Assembly: GCA_963747315.1 (NCBI GenBank)
Contig: CAVVEQ010000006.1
Coordinates: 62,001 to 126,000, forward strand
DNA length: 64,000 nt
Reading direction: 5' to 3'
From: CAVVEQ01 sp963747315
GTDB taxonomy: Bacteria; Chloroflexota; Anaerolineae; Anaerolineales; Anaerolineaceae
The notes under the pieces are model-generated. The model did not search any database and had not been told where the DNA came from. It saw only the letters and a list, made by a program, of their open reading frames with translations. A program made the translations under genes and the position numbers. Shown here in pieces: positions 20,870 to 29,955 of the stretch (the first letter of the stretch is position 1; the number at the start of each line of letters is the position of its first letter).

Positions 20870-21615
20870 AAACATTACCATTCCTCCCCCTCATCCTCAG
20901 CTTTACCATTCTTCTCGCTGGCTGTGTCTCGTTGACGACGCCGGAACCCACCCCGACCATCGCCATCCCCCCGACCTCCACGCAACCTGTACCAACGGAA
21001 ACTCCAGTTCCACCCAAACCGACACCCACCGAAACCCCCATCCCCACTGCAACTGGCACTCCCTCCCCAATTTCGCCGGTGACCCTGGTGGTGGGCGTGG
21101 ATCAGATTAATCTGCGAAAGGGTCCCGGACGCCTTTTTGACAAGGTGGAAACATATCCAAAGGATTCTCCGATGGTTGCCTACGGTCAGGCACCCGGCGG
21201 GGAATGGCTGCTTGTCCGGACGGAAAACGATTTGGTTGGCTGGGTCGCCGCGGAATTCACGCAATCAGAATCTAAAACCACGGATCTGCCCGTATTCAGC
21301 ACCGATCAGGGCTACCTGGTCACCGGAAAGGTGGTTGGCCCGGATGACGTTCCCATCCCCGGGGTGTCCTTTGCCGTACACCAGGGCGCGGAAAATCTTG
21401 GCCGGCGCGTGGATGCCAAAACAGACGCGCTTGGTATTTATTATGCTTTCCTCCCGCCGGGTTCCGGCGGAACGTGGATTGCAGATATCGTGGGTATTTA
21501 CTGCGATAGCCCGATCGTGGACGCAAACTGCGAATACCAGGGAACGTTTTCGAGCATGTCCTCCGAGGTGGAGCTCCCCCAAACCGCTCCCTTCGTGATC
21601 ACCTATAAACCCTGA
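20866..21615 (+). CDS. SH3-domain lipoprotein with Pro/Thr-rich linker
   Basis: From ATG 20866 this is a 249-residue protein. It has a lipoprotein signal (hydrophobic core, lipobox LLAGC) and a linker of about 45 residues rich in Pro and Thr. A bacterial SH3 domain follows (INLRKGPGRLFDKVE to GWVAAEF), then a C-terminal beta domain that looks like a carboxypeptidase-regulatory-type fold (GKVVGPDDVPIPGVSFAVH, DALGIYYAFLPPG). It is expected outside the membrane, binding wall or glycan. The same C-terminal module seems to recur in the membrane protein at 54461-55213. Confidence 0.75.
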   Translation: MKTLPFLPLILSFTILLAGCVSLTTPEPTPTIAIPPTSTQPVPTETPVPPKPTPTETPIPTATGTPSPISPVTLVVGVDQINLRKGPGRLFDKVETYPKDSPMVAYGQAPGGEWLLVRTENDLVGWVAAEFTQSESKTTDLPVFSTDQGYLVTGKVVGPDDVPIPGVSFAVHQGAENLGRRVDAKTDALGIYYAFLPPGSGGTWIADIVGIYCDSPIVDANCEYQGTFSSMSSEVELPQTAPFVITYKP

Positions 21616-21617
21616 TC

Positions 21618-22370
21618 CTATCGCACCAGCGGGTCATAGAGATAGGATTGGTTTTCCCGCAGCCATCGCCTGTGTTGCTGGCAGCCCGGATCGTGGGCTG
21701 CCAGTTTTTTCCAGAATCGCGGAGAGTGGTTCGGTTCTTCAAGATGAACCAACTCATGGAATATTACATAATCCAGGATCTCCGGCGGAACCATCACCAA
21801 TCGCCAGTTAAATGAAAGCGTTTTCCTGCTCGAGCAGCTCCCCCACCTGGATTTCTGGCTGCGGACCGAAACCCTCGTTGGATTCTTCCCCAGACTCGTA
21901 GCAATCTCAGACACCCTGGCGGCAATCAATTCTTTTGCTTGATTTTTCAAGAATTTCTCCAAGATGGCTTCAGCAGACCTGGGATCGGTAGAAGGTGTTG
22001 TGATCTTCAGCATCCCGCCCAAAACCGATACTCCCGGTTTTTTACTTTTTTCTGTGGTTGCTCGGATCTCCAGGTTAACTTTCTTTCCCCGATAATAGAT
22101 CGTTCCGGGGGGTAAACCTGCCATGGCCGCCCCTGGCGGGCGTCGTTTTGCCTCCAGGTGGCGGACTCTCTCCTGCTGTGCCAGCACCCAATCCGCGTAC
22201 AGCCTTAGGAAGCGCTCTGCGTCCCGTTGACTCGCTGCTGCCGGGGTGATCAGCTCCACACCGTCCGGACTGACGGTGACCCGAAACCTGCTGGCACGGG
22301 ACGATTTCCGCCACCGGTAATGGATACGGCTGCCGTGGTGATCCAGCTCGAGGGTTTGAGTGTCCTTCAT
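21618..22370 (-). CDS. YgjP/WpaA-like zinc metallopeptidase
   Basis: This 250-residue protein (ATG 22370) has the YgjP-type metallopeptidase end: KSRWGSCS, LSFNWRL, then YVIFHELVHLEEPNHSPRFW. The HExxH site (HELVH) plus downstream His gives the zinc ligands. An N-terminal beta domain contains IHYRWRKSSRASRFRVTV. These are probably cytosolic peptidases of poorly defined substrate. An open frame continues upstream to 22508 but lacks family similarity. It is convergent with the SH3 lipoprotein gene with only 2 bp between them. Confidence 0.82.
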   Translation of the reverse strand: MKDTQTLELDHHGSRIHYRWRKSSRASRFRVTVSPDGVELITPAAASQRDAERFLRLYADWVLAQQERVRHLEAKRRPPGAAMAGLPPGTIYYRGKKVNLEIRATTEKSKKPGVSVLGGMLKITTPSTDPRSAEAILEKFLKNQAKELIAARVSEIATSLGKNPTRVSVRSQKSRWGSCSSRKTLSFNWRLVMVPPEILDYVIFHELVHLEEPNHSPRFWKKLAAHDPGCQQHRRWLRENQSYLYDPLVR

Positions 22371-22513
22371 GGTAGTCAATGTCCGAACGCAACGAACGCT
22401 ACATTCTACCCCATCCCCGGAAAAAGTCATTTCCTGCCCTTCCCTCGGGGAATCGGGTATAACTGAACTCGCAGGGACCTTCACCATGCACAACGATCTA
22501 ATTATCACGGGTA

Positions 22514-23500
22514 ATGCTCGCTCTCGAGTGCAGGCAAGAACTCCTGCACGCTGAACCGGACGGAGCCTTGCGCCTGTTCAATGGTTTTTACGAGGCGCAG
22601 GAGGACCTGGTTATCGACCGGTTTTCCTCCACTATTGTCATTTTCAATCACGGTTATCCGCCGGAAAACCAGTGGGATTCGATCCGGGAGATTCAAGCCG
22701 CCTTGTTAAAAAACCTCCCCGGCATCTCCTGTATCCTGATTAAAACCCGCAGATCAGCGGACCCCTCCGAAAGGCAGGGCAGGGTCACCTTTGGGGATCA
22801 CCCTGCGGAATCGATCGTTGAAAATGGGGTTCGTTACTCTCTGGACCTGCTACTGAACCAGGATGCCTCCTTTTATCTTGACACGCGCAATTTGCGAACC
22901 TGGCTGAAGGATCGCGCAGCCGACTGGCACGTCCTTAATTGTTTTGCTTATACAGGCAGCCTGGGGGCGGCTGCCCTCGCCGGAGGTGCAGCCCGGGTTA
23001 GACAGCTCGATCTCTCCAATAAGTTCCTTTCTGTTGCAAAAAAGTCGTACCGCTTGAACGGTTTTCCGGTTGCGGAAAGAGATTTCCTCGTGGGGGATTT
23101 TTTCCGTCTGGCCAGCAAGCTGCGCAGGGGAACAGATAAATTCGACTGTGTGATCCTGGATGCGCCGTTCTTCTCCTCCGGGACCCGCTCAACCATTAAT
23201 ACCCAGCAGGATACTGCCCGCCTGATCAACAAGGTCAGGCCGCTCGTCAGGGACGGCGGCTGCCTGGTAACCATCAATAACTCACTTTTCCTGAGTGGAA
23301 AGGATTACCTGGATTCACTGGAAACCCTAGGTAGGGACGGGTGCCTGGAAGTGGAGGATATCATCCCGGTGCCTGAGGATATCACCGGTATGCCGCAAAC
23401 CATCGTACGAGAACCACCCGTCAACGCGGCACCATTCAACCATCCGACCAAGATAGCCATCCTGCGGGTAAAAAACAAAAACCGGGTTGCCCCGGCTTAA
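22514..23500 (+). CDS. RlmI-like class I SAM rRNA methyltransferase
   Basis: This 328-residue protein resembles the RlmI/RlmK family of 23S rRNA cytosine-5 methyltransferases, with EDLVIDRF near residue 30, NQDASFYLDTRNLRTWL, motif I CFAYTGSLGAAALAGGA and motif II DLSNKFLSVAKKS. The motif IV position reads LDAPFFSSG, where RlmI has a DPP-type sequence, so the substrate or chemistry may differ. It is shorter than RlmI (about 396) and lacks most of the N-terminal PUA domain. It is divergent from the peptidase gene. Confidence 0.75.
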   Translation: MLALECRQELLHAEPDGALRLFNGFYEAQEDLVIDRFSSTIVIFNHGYPPENQWDSIREIQAALLKNLPGISCILIKTRRSADPSERQGRVTFGDHPAESIVENGVRYSLDLLLNQDASFYLDTRNLRTWLKDRAADWHVLNCFAYTGSLGAAALAGGAARVRQLDLSNKFLSVAKKSYRLNGFPVAERDFLVGDFFRLASKLRRGTDKFDCVILDAPFFSSGTRSTINTQQDTARLINKVRPLVRDGGCLVTINNSLFLSGKDYLDSLETLGRDGCLEVEDIIPVPEDITGMPQTIVREPPVNAAPFNHPTKIAILRVKNKNRVAPA

Positions 23501-23533
23501 GTTTTCGATAATTTCTCTTTTCATTCCCCAAGA

Positions 23534-25459
23534 TCAATTATCAATTTCTACATCCATATCGATCTTGAATGGTACCTCGATGATGATGATGTCTTTATGC
23601 TGCCGCAATCGCCAGCGAAGCTGCGAAGCCGTCTGGTTATGGAAAAAGCGCGCAATCCACCGCTCGGGGATGAATTCCGGGATCACAACTGTGATAAGTT
23701 TATGCGGGAATTCGACGGTATTAACGTGGATGATGTAATCGACGATCGGGGTGAGCACGTTTCTGTAATCGTAATCGACCAATTCCAGTTTTGTGCAGTC
23801 GGTGCAGGCTGAAAATCGCTCCCAGCGTTCCATGATGTGCTCGCGGGAAGCCTCATCGGTGACGATGGAAAGCACACGCACATCCTTGGAAAGCCGCTTC
23901 GCGTATTCCAAAGCAAGCAGAGAACCGCGATGGATATCCGCAATCGGCACGATCACCACATCCGCCACCCCGGTGAACTTCCGGGGGTCCAGATCATGGG
24001 TACTGAGAGCATTTGAGACACGCTCGTAATGCTTGTTAACCGAATAGAAAAAGGATATCACCAAGGGGATGATGATGGCGATGATCCAGGCTCCTTCCAG
24101 GAATTTCGTAAAGAGAAAAACCAGGAAAACTATGAAAGTGACAACCGCGCCGACAGCGTTGATTGCCCTTTTCCAGTGAACGCCCTTTTCATAATGGATC
24201 GTCGTTACTTGTGTCTTGATATTTTCCCCGGGTTTGAGATGCGCGATCCTCCCCATCAGGCGGAACATACCGCTCTGCGACAGACTGAAAGCCATCATGA
24301 CGCCGAGTGCGTAGAGGGGCAGCATCTTGATTTCGTCTGCCTGGAAGATGATCAGCATCATCGCAGATAGCAGCGTCAGCGCAGCGATCCCGGAGCTGTA
24401 GACCAACCGGTCACCCCGGTTCTGGAACCAGCGCGGCAGGTAATTATCCCTTGCCAGGAAATGGGAAAGGCGCGGAAAATCCTGGAACCCGGTGTTGGCT
24501 GCCATGAAGAGGATGCCCGCGGTGAAGATCTGCACCCAGAAATAAATAAATCCTGTTCCGGTAACATCGCGGGTTAATTGAGAAAGGATGGATTCGCTTT
24601 CTTCCGGGACCAGGTGCAGCTTAGTCGAAAGGAAGGAGATACCGATGAGCAGCACGATCGCGATCAGTGCCATCGCAACCATGACTGTGGCGGCATTTTT
24701 GGATTCCGGCTTTTTAAAAGCCTTCACGCCATTGCTGATCGCTTCGATCCCTGTCAGCGCAGTACAGCCACCTGAAAATGCCCTCAGGATAAGCCAGATG
24801 AAGGCGAAGCCTGCCAGGTTTACCGTCGGTTGAATTGTCTCAGCGCTTACAGTGAGGGGTGGCAAATTAAAAAATCCAAAATATCGGGCCATACCGATCA
24901 CCAGCATTACGAGCACCCCGAACACAAAACCATATGTGGGAATGGCGAAAATCGCCCCGCTCTCGCGAACCCCTCTCAAGTTCAGCCAGGCTATCAACCC
25001 GACAGCAACAAGAGCAATAATGACCCGGTACGGGTAAGCTTCCGGGAAGGCGGAAGTCACCGCCCGAACCCCCGCCGCGGTGGAAACCGAAACGGTCATC
25101 ACGTAATCCACCAGCAGGGCTGCGGCAGCCATCAAAGCTGGGAGCTCCCCGAGGTTATCCTTGGCAACCGTGTAGGATCCGCCGCCTTCAGGGTAGTGCA
25201 GGATCGTCTGCACGTAGCTGGCAGCGACCAGGATCACCAGCCCGGCGACTGCAAGCGCGATCGGCAGGGTCATAAACAGAGCACCGCTGCCGAGGATGAT
25301 CAGCACCGTCATGATCGCTTCGGTGGCGTAGGCGTTGGAAGAGATCGTATCGGATGCGAAGATCGCCAGTCCGCGGATTTTATCCAGCCGCTCATGGCTT
25401 TCCCGGCTGGAAGGAAAGGGTTCGCCGATGAAGAAATGTTTCAGGTCAGATAGTTCCAT
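23534..25459 (-). CDS. KimA-like APC potassium/amino-acid permease
   Basis: In this 641-residue protein residues ~30-470 form about 12 membrane helices with SSNAYATEA, PEGGGSYTVAKDNLGE, SGGCTALTGIEAISNG and ANTGFQDFPRLSHFLARDNYLPR. These match the KimA branch of the APC superfamily. A cytosolic C-terminal domain (~490-641) with VVIVPIADIHRGSLLALEYAKRLS resembles a universal-stress fold, also present in KimA. KimA is a proton-coupled potassium importer. Amino-acid transport remains possible. The 258-bp gap upstream (25460-25717) has two small hairpins, near 25519 and 25649, but no riboswitch that I can recognise. Confidence 0.75.
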   Translation of the reverse strand: MELSDLKHFFIGEPFPSSRESHERLDKIRGLAIFASDTISSNAYATEAIMTVLIILGSGALFMTLPIALAVAGLVILVAASYVQTILHYPEGGGSYTVAKDNLGELPALMAAAALLVDYVMTVSVSTAAGVRAVTSAFPEAYPYRVIIALVAVGLIAWLNLRGVRESGAIFAIPTYGFVFGVLVMLVIGMARYFGFFNLPPLTVSAETIQPTVNLAGFAFIWLILRAFSGGCTALTGIEAISNGVKAFKKPESKNAATVMVAMALIAIVLLIGISFLSTKLHLVPEESESILSQLTRDVTGTGFIYFWVQIFTAGILFMAANTGFQDFPRLSHFLARDNYLPRWFQNRGDRLVYSSGIAALTLLSAMMLIIFQADEIKMLPLYALGVMMAFSLSQSGMFRLMGRIAHLKPGENIKTQVTTIHYEKGVHWKRAINAVGAVVTFIVFLVFLFTKFLEGAWIIAIIIPLVISFFYSVNKHYERVSNALSTHDLDPRKFTGVADVVIVPIADIHRGSLLALEYAKRLSKDVRVLSIVTDEASREHIMERWERFSACTDCTKLELVDYDYRNVLTPIVDYIIHVNTVEFPHKLITVVIPEFIPERWIARFFHNQTASQLRWRLRQHKDIIIIEVPFKIDMDVEIDN

Positions 25460-25717
25460 CTAAACTCGTTATATTAACCAAGAATTTTTCGAGCCAAAAT
25501 CCCAATTAAAGAAATGGGGTTCGGCAACAGCCGAACCAACGAATTCTACCGCAGTTTCTTTGGAAGGCAAGGGAAAAATAAGTCAAGCGGAAATGATATT
25601 TAGTTTTCTCGAGGCATATATAGATAACTGAATATCCCAGCACCGATAGATGAATCGGTGAATTTTTAATGATTAATAATTAAGTGTGAATCAGAAAAAA
25701 CAGTCAACGAAAAAAAA

Positions 25718-26038
25718 TTAATATCCCGGAGGACGAAAATCCACCTGTTTTTTAACAGCTTCATCCATCTGCTCGGGAGTCAATAGTTCTGTGGCGCGGA
25801 TACTGAATGTTCCGCTGGCATTGCCTGCCAGGGTGACAGCCGTGGCAGAGATGTAATCCGGAAGATTCACGATGATGTAAAAATCTTCCTCGTCACAGGA
25901 ATAATAGAAGGCTTCCAGGGATCCGCCGACGCTTCCAAGAGTTTGTTTTGCCACGTCAATGCGAACAGAACCGCCTTCTTTTAATAGTCCTTTATACCCC
26001 TCCGGGGTGTATTTCCCGTGAAACAAGTATTTTCGCAT
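25718..26038 (-). CDS. GYD-domain protein
   Basis: This 106-residue protein matches the GYD family: KYLFHGKYTPEGYKGLLKEGG at the start, VGGSLEAFYYSCDEEDFYIIVNLPD in the middle, and a hydrophobic dimerisation-type strand near GTFSIRATELLTPEQM. It is a small ferredoxin-like fold with unknown function, possibly a binding or sensor protein. The ATG at 26038 follows GGAGG. It sits between the permease and the tRNA-Met locus on its own. Confidence 0.75.
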   Translation of the reverse strand: MRKYLFHGKYTPEGYKGLLKEGGSVRIDVAKQTLGSVGGSLEAFYYSCDEEDFYIIVNLPDYISATAVTLAGNASGTFSIRATELLTPEQMDEAVKKQVDFRPPGY

Positions 26039-26160
26039 AGGTCCTCCTTCACCAGGATACGAAAAATGATTGATATATTGGGAAGAATATTGCTTGCAGT
26101 GATGAATTATTCACATTGTTACAAATTACTGTGGAAAAATCAATCAACATTACGGAGGAG

Positions 26161-26218
26161 TGGGCCCGGCTGGGATCGAATATCATCCCCTCAATGGGGA
26201 CCAAGACCTGATTTGGTG
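26161..26218 (-). repeat. partial tRNA-Met 3' end copy plus hairpin
   Basis: Bases 26161-26180 repeat exactly the acceptor/T-arm end of the adjacent tRNA-Met (26219-26238). They are joined to a hairpin CCCCTCAATGGGG (26187-26199) and end GGTG immediately before the real tRNA. The same design is seen at tRNA-Val. Confidence 0.7.
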
Positions 26219-26291
26219 TGGGCCCGGCTGGGATCGAACCAGCGACCTGGCGGTTATGAGCCGCTCGCTCTAACCACTGAGCTACGGGCCC
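26219..26291 (-). tRNA. tRNA-Met (CAT anticodon)
   Basis: This 73-nt cloverleaf on the minus strand has acceptor GGGCCCG/CGGGCCC, D-arm GCTC...GAGC, anticodon loop CTCATAA and T-arm GCTGGTTCGATCCCAGC. The anticodon is CAT. I favour elongator Met, but Ile(CAT) cannot be excluded by eye. CCA is not encoded. Partial copies of the gene lie on both sides. Confidence 0.88.
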
Positions 26292-26311
26292 CCTGTACAA
26301 TTGTGAAACAG

Positions 26312-26424
26312 CCCGCTCGCTCCTACCCCCTTCGGGGGTGCTTCGCGACCACTGAGCTACGGGCCCCCTGTGCAATTGTGAAACAGCCCGCTCGCTTGCT
26401 TCGCGACCACTGAGCTACCGGGCC
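26312..26424 (-). repeat. two tandem partial copies of tRNA-Met 5' half and leader
   Basis: The 38-bp segment covering the tRNA-Met D-arm, 5' acceptor and leader (26274-26311) recurs at 26349-26386 with one mismatch, and its first 18 bases recur at 26407-26424 with one extra base. The first copy contains a 17-nt insert (CCTACCCCCTTCGGGGG, a hairpin) exactly absent from the second. No complete tRNA can form from them. Confidence 0.75.
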
Positions 26425-26443
26425 GCATTTCACCGCGATTATA

Positions 26444-27919
26444 TCACGCACGTTCCAGAGTGATAATTACGCGGGTACCTTTCCCCTCCTTGCTGCGGAG
26501 ATCGATCCTGCCGCCCATACCTTCAACAAGAGACCGGGCGAGCGAAAGACCCAACCCCGCCCCCTCCCGGCTGCCGCGGTCATCCGCGCGGTAGAACCTT
26601 TCAAAAACATGGGGTAAATGCTCATCCGGGATACCCCTTCCGGAATCACACACGCTTAGCTTGGCCTGATCGCCTTTCGCCAGGGTCTCCAGCAGGATCT
26701 CGCCGTTCTCCCCGGTGTACTCCATGGCGTTATCCACCAAAATCCAGAGCACCTGTCTCAACCGCTGGGGATCGGCCAGCACAATAAGATGGTCACCCTT
26801 ATTAATAAGCTGGATATTCCGTTTATCGCAAAGACTGCCTGCTTTTCCTTCCATCTCAACCAAAACATCGAATAAATCCACCGGTTCGAGGTTAAACTGG
26901 AGTGCGCCGCTGTCGATCCGAGAAAGCAGGAGTAAATCCTCCACCATTCCGGACATGTAATCGGTATCCTGGATGATCTCGCCCAGCGCAGTTTTTACTT
27001 CCTTATCCCGCGTTCCCTTGACTGCCAGCTCCGCCGTTCCCCGGATCAGCGTCAGGGGGGTGCGCAGTTCGTGGCTGGCATTTGCAACGAAGCCCTGCTG
27101 CTTTTCGAGAGCCACTTGCACCGGTTGGATGGACCTGCCCGCTACCACCCAGCTTCCCCACGCCATCAACATCAGGCTTATCCCCCCAATGATCAATAGC
27201 CCCATCAGGTATTCGCGCATCAACCTGTTCTGATCGGCGATTGGCCGTCCAAATTGAAAGTAACCAGCCGGGGCTCCTTGCGGCAGGGCGAAGGTAAGCA
27301 GCCGGTACTGTTCCCCCGATGCATCCTGAGTGGTTAAAAGCCTGAAGGAGCCAGGGGAAAGGGAAGTAGCAGAATCCAGCACCGGTTCGATCGGCGCAGG
27401 CGAAGAATCATCACCGGCGATCAAATTCCCCTCAGGATCCAACTGCATGAAGAAGATCGAGGAGAGCTCCCCATCGTAATCCTGCAGAACATCCCCACTT
27501 TCACCCCGGAACCCGGTTGGCCCGTAACCCTCCCTGCCGGTGAGCGTGGGCGCCGGTGTTGGCCATTGATCCTCGATCTCTTCCTCGTCGGTTTCAGGTG
27601 GTTCGTTTTCCTGTTCTCCCGGACCCGGGGTGCGCTCCCCGGGGGGCAGAATGGCGGGTAACGGTGTGAAAGGTTGGTAAGGCCTGCTCCTCTCCTCATC
27701 CTCCCCAAGCCAGACGAATCGAACCTCCGCCAGATCCGCCGGGATAGGCAAACCCAGGAAATCCAGTTGCTGTACCAGCCGGAACTGTAGAGCCCGATCG
27801 GTGGTGGTTTGAAAATAGCGCGCCAGGAAAAAATACAACCCTGCACCGATAATAAGGACAAAGACGAATGAAAAACCCAGATAAAGCAGGGTGAGCCTTA
27901 CCCGCAAACTCCTAAGCAT
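26444..27919 (-). CDS. sensor histidine kinase
   Basis: This 491-residue protein has membrane helix 1 at about residues 12-34, an extracytoplasmic region of ~190 residues with a Pro/Glu/Thr-rich part, and helix 2 at about 235-257. A HAMP-like link, HisKA with NASHELRTPLTLIRG (phospho-His) and HATPase follow, with DNAMEYT, DSGRGIPDEHLPHVFERFYR and GAGLGLSLARSLVEG. The start overlaps the end of the response-regulator gene by 8 bp, so they form one unit. It probably senses an envelope signal and controls the divergent PepSY/ApbE genes, by position. Confidence 0.93.
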   Translation of the reverse strand: MLRSLRVRLTLLYLGFSFVFVLIIGAGLYFFLARYFQTTTDRALQFRLVQQLDFLGLPIPADLAEVRFVWLGEDEERSRPYQPFTPLPAILPPGERTPGPGEQENEPPETDEEEIEDQWPTPAPTLTGREGYGPTGFRGESGDVLQDYDGELSSIFFMQLDPEGNLIAGDDSSPAPIEPVLDSATSLSPGSFRLLTTQDASGEQYRLLTFALPQGAPAGYFQFGRPIADQNRLMREYLMGLLIIGGISLMLMAWGSWVVAGRSIQPVQVALEKQQGFVANASHELRTPLTLIRGTAELAVKGTRDKEVKTALGEIIQDTDYMSGMVEDLLLLSRIDSGALQFNLEPVDLFDVLVEMEGKAGSLCDKRNIQLINKGDHLIVLADPQRLRQVLWILVDNAMEYTGENGEILLETLAKGDQAKLSVCDSGRGIPDEHLPHVFERFYRADDRGSREGAGLGLSLARSLVEGMGGRIDLRSKEGKGTRVIITLERA

Positions 27920-28595
27920 GGTCCAGATCCAGCCGGTAACCCACCCCCCGAACCGTGAAGATAGGATCCCCCATGCCGGGCACGTTCAGCTTTTGGCGCA
28001 GGTAGGAAATATATACATCCACAAGGTCCTCCTTAACCCCGCCCTCATAGGACCAGACATGATCGAGGATATTCTGCCGCGTTAGGGTTTGTTTTGGATG
28101 CAGCATGAGGTATTCCAGCAAATCCCACTCCGTGCGGCTTAGATCGATGGCTGTTTCTCCACGTCTGAGCGTGTGCATGCGCATGTCCATCACCAAATTA
28201 CCCACCCGAAGCTCCATCACGTCTGCAGCTTCCGGGTTGAAACGCCGGCTTAATGAACGCAGACGCGCCAGCAGCTCATCCATGGCAAAAGGCTTTACCA
28301 GGTAATCATCCGCTCCGCTCTCCAGCCCTTTCACCCGATCCTCCACCTGGCTGCGCGCTGTGAGCATCAGGATACCCATTGGAATGTGGTTATTTCTCAC
28401 CGCGCGGACGATCGAGGGTCCATCCCGGCCAGGCAGCATCCAATCGATCACAGCCAGCTCGTGGATACCCCGCAGCGCAAGCTCCATGCCCTCCGCACCA
28501 TCATGGATGAGATCGACGGTATATCGCTCGGTAACCAGCATTTTCCGGATCATTTCTGCAAGCCGTTTATCATCCTCGATCACTAATACGCGCAT
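27912..28595 (-). CDS. OmpR-family response regulator
   Basis: This 227-residue protein has a receiver domain with acidic EDD near the start, phospho-acceptor Asp in AVIDWMLPGRDG, MLTARS and the Lys in YLVKPF. A winged-helix OmpR/PhoB DNA-binding domain follows (LSRTEWDLLEYLMLHPKQTLTR, VDVYISYLRQKL, TVRGVGYRL). It partners with the kinase encoded just downstream. The 201-bp gap to the divergent PepSY gene is the likely site of action. Confidence 0.95.
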   Translation of the reverse strand: MRVLVIEDDKRLAEMIRKMLVTERYTVDLIHDGAEGMELALRGIHELAVIDWMLPGRDGPSIVRAVRNNHIPMGILMLTARSQVEDRVKGLESGADDYLVKPFAMDELLARLRSLSRRFNPEAADVMELRVGNLVMDMRMHTLRRGETAIDLSRTEWDLLEYLMLHPKQTLTRQNILDHVWSYEGGVKEDLVDVYISYLRQKLNVPGMGDPIFTVRGVGYRLDLDHA

Positions 28596-28796
28596 ATTAT
28601 TCCCGTAAGTGGTAGTTACCTTTCAAATGATTTTATCCCCAAATCAATTCGGGATTAGGCAGTTTTTGTTCACCTTACATATGAGAATGGTATCCCACAT
28701 AGATTGGAAAATGCTTGGAAAACACCCGCCAAGATTTAAGGCTGTTCCAAGCAGGGCTGTGTATCCTTTAGCCAGTAATATGCATAAGGAGAAAGA

Positions 28797-29501
28797 ATGA
28801 ACACTAAAGCCGGAATTTTAGCTCTTGTATTGACGGTTTTTACCCTGGGATTGATCGGCGGCGTTGCCAGGGCTGCCATGGCGATCACAAAACCGCAGGA
28901 AGTTGCTGTGGCTCAACCTGCAGCGATCTCTGAGACAACTTATGTATCCAGTGCCCCTGCCAGCGAAGCCCAGCCAGTTCCAGTGGCAGCAACTGCCACC
29001 CAGGCAGTCATTCCCGCAGAGCAAGCTTCATTATTAGCCCTGCAAGCTGCAGGAGAAGAGGCAAGACTGGCTGCGCAGCCTGAGCTCGTGACCTTCAATG
29101 GGGAAACCGCATATGAAGTGAAGTTTGAGGATGGCAACTTTGTCTATATCGGCGCATACGATGGGACCTTGAAATACAACTCAATCACCGAAAGCAATAA
29201 ACCTTCTGTTTCTTCGGAGCAGGCTCTGATCATCGCCGCGGATTACATTAATTATTATCAACCCGTTTCAATAACCTCGAAGGATTACGAAGGGAAGCTG
29301 GCTTACTTCATCCGTTTCTGGAACGGCGCGAATGTCTTCGTGGATCGAGCGGGAACCATCCTGGCTGTACAGTACATCCAATATACGAACAACACAACCT
29401 CAGGTGCCGGCACTTCCGGCGCTTCAACAGGGTCGTCTTCCAACAATAACGGAGAATCAGAGCACGAGGACGAAGACGAACCTGAAGGTGAAGATGATTG
29501 A
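28797..29501 (+). CDS. exported PepSY-like protein
   Basis: In this 234-residue protein the start ATG follows AAGGAGAAAGA. An N-terminal hydrophobic helix (residues 6-27) is a signal or anchor. An Ala/Gln/Thr-rich spacer leads to two PepSY-type units (LLALQAAGEEARL...AYEVKFEDGNFVYIGAYDG and SSEQALIIAADYI...FIRFWNGANVFVDRAGTIL). The end is a Ser/Gly stretch followed by a very acidic tail (EHEDEDEPEGEDD). PepSY domains are linked to protease inhibition and to redox membrane proteins; here the ApbE and ferric-reductase-like genes follow. Confidence 0.7.
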   Translation: MNTKAGILALVLTVFTLGLIGGVARAAMAITKPQEVAVAQPAAISETTYVSSAPASEAQPVPVAATATQAVIPAEQASLLALQAAGEEARLAAQPELVTFNGETAYEVKFEDGNFVYIGAYDGTLKYNSITESNKPSVSSEQALIIAADYINYYQPVSITSKDYEGKLAYFIRFWNGANVFVDRAGTILAVQYIQYTNNTTSGAGTSGASTGSSSNNNGESEHEDEDEPEGEDD

Positions 29502-29535
29502 GCAATGCTGAGAAAAAGATAGATAAGGAATTCAA

Positions 29536-29940
29536 ATGAATCAGAATAAAAAATCCTCTCCCGCTGGCGCCATTAAAGTCATTGCCGCCGCAGGCGCTGT
29601 GGCAGGCTCAATCGGACTGTGGGGAATGTTTTCCAACAAATCGATCGCAATCGCCAACGAGAAAATGATCGAGGGACAATTATCTGGCGGGGTTACCTCC
29701 GCTTCCCAGCCGCTGGTGGTGAATACACCTTTCCAGCCTGATCCCACCCCCACTGCTACCGCCGCACCAACTTTGAGGGAAGTGAATATCAGTTTTGATG
29801 GCGCGCCTGTTCCAATCCAGCCACAGATCCAGCGGATCGTGATCGAAACCGGCGGTTCGGGTTCCACATCCGGCTCTGCTGGTGGTTCTTCCAGTAGTGC
29901 GTCTGCTCCCGCGCCTGTGACCAATACCAAAACATCCTAG
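29536..29940 (+). CDS. small membrane-anchored protein of redox module
   Basis: I do not recognise this 134-residue protein. It has a positively charged start (MNQNKKSSPAG), one hydrophobic helix at about residues 12-31, an extracytoplasmic Pro/Thr stretch, a short region with NISFDGAPVPIQPQIQRIVIETGG, and a Gly/Ser-rich end. It lies in a same-strand series between the PepSY protein and ApbE. An ApbE substrate is conceivable, but I find no clear flavinylation motif (D-x2-S/T-G-A-S/T), so function is left open. Confidence 0.6.
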   Translation: MNQNKKSSPAGAIKVIAAAGAVAGSIGLWGMFSNKSIAIANEKMIEGQLSGGVTSASQPLVVNTPFQPDPTPTATAAPTLREVNISFDGAPVPIQPQIQRIVIETGGSGSTSGSAGGSSSSASAPAPVTNTKTS

Positions 29941-29955
29941 CCTGGTGAACTTCTG

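Noticed and set aside
25460..25717. Possible c-di-AMP (ydaO) riboswitch upstream of the KimA-like gene
   Set aside because: Only two simple hairpins are present. The conserved riboswitch segments were not found.
29401..29470. ApbE flavinylation motif in the Ser/Gly tail of the PepSY protein
   Set aside because: The SGAGTSGAST stretch lacks the required Asp spacing, and the region is low complexity.
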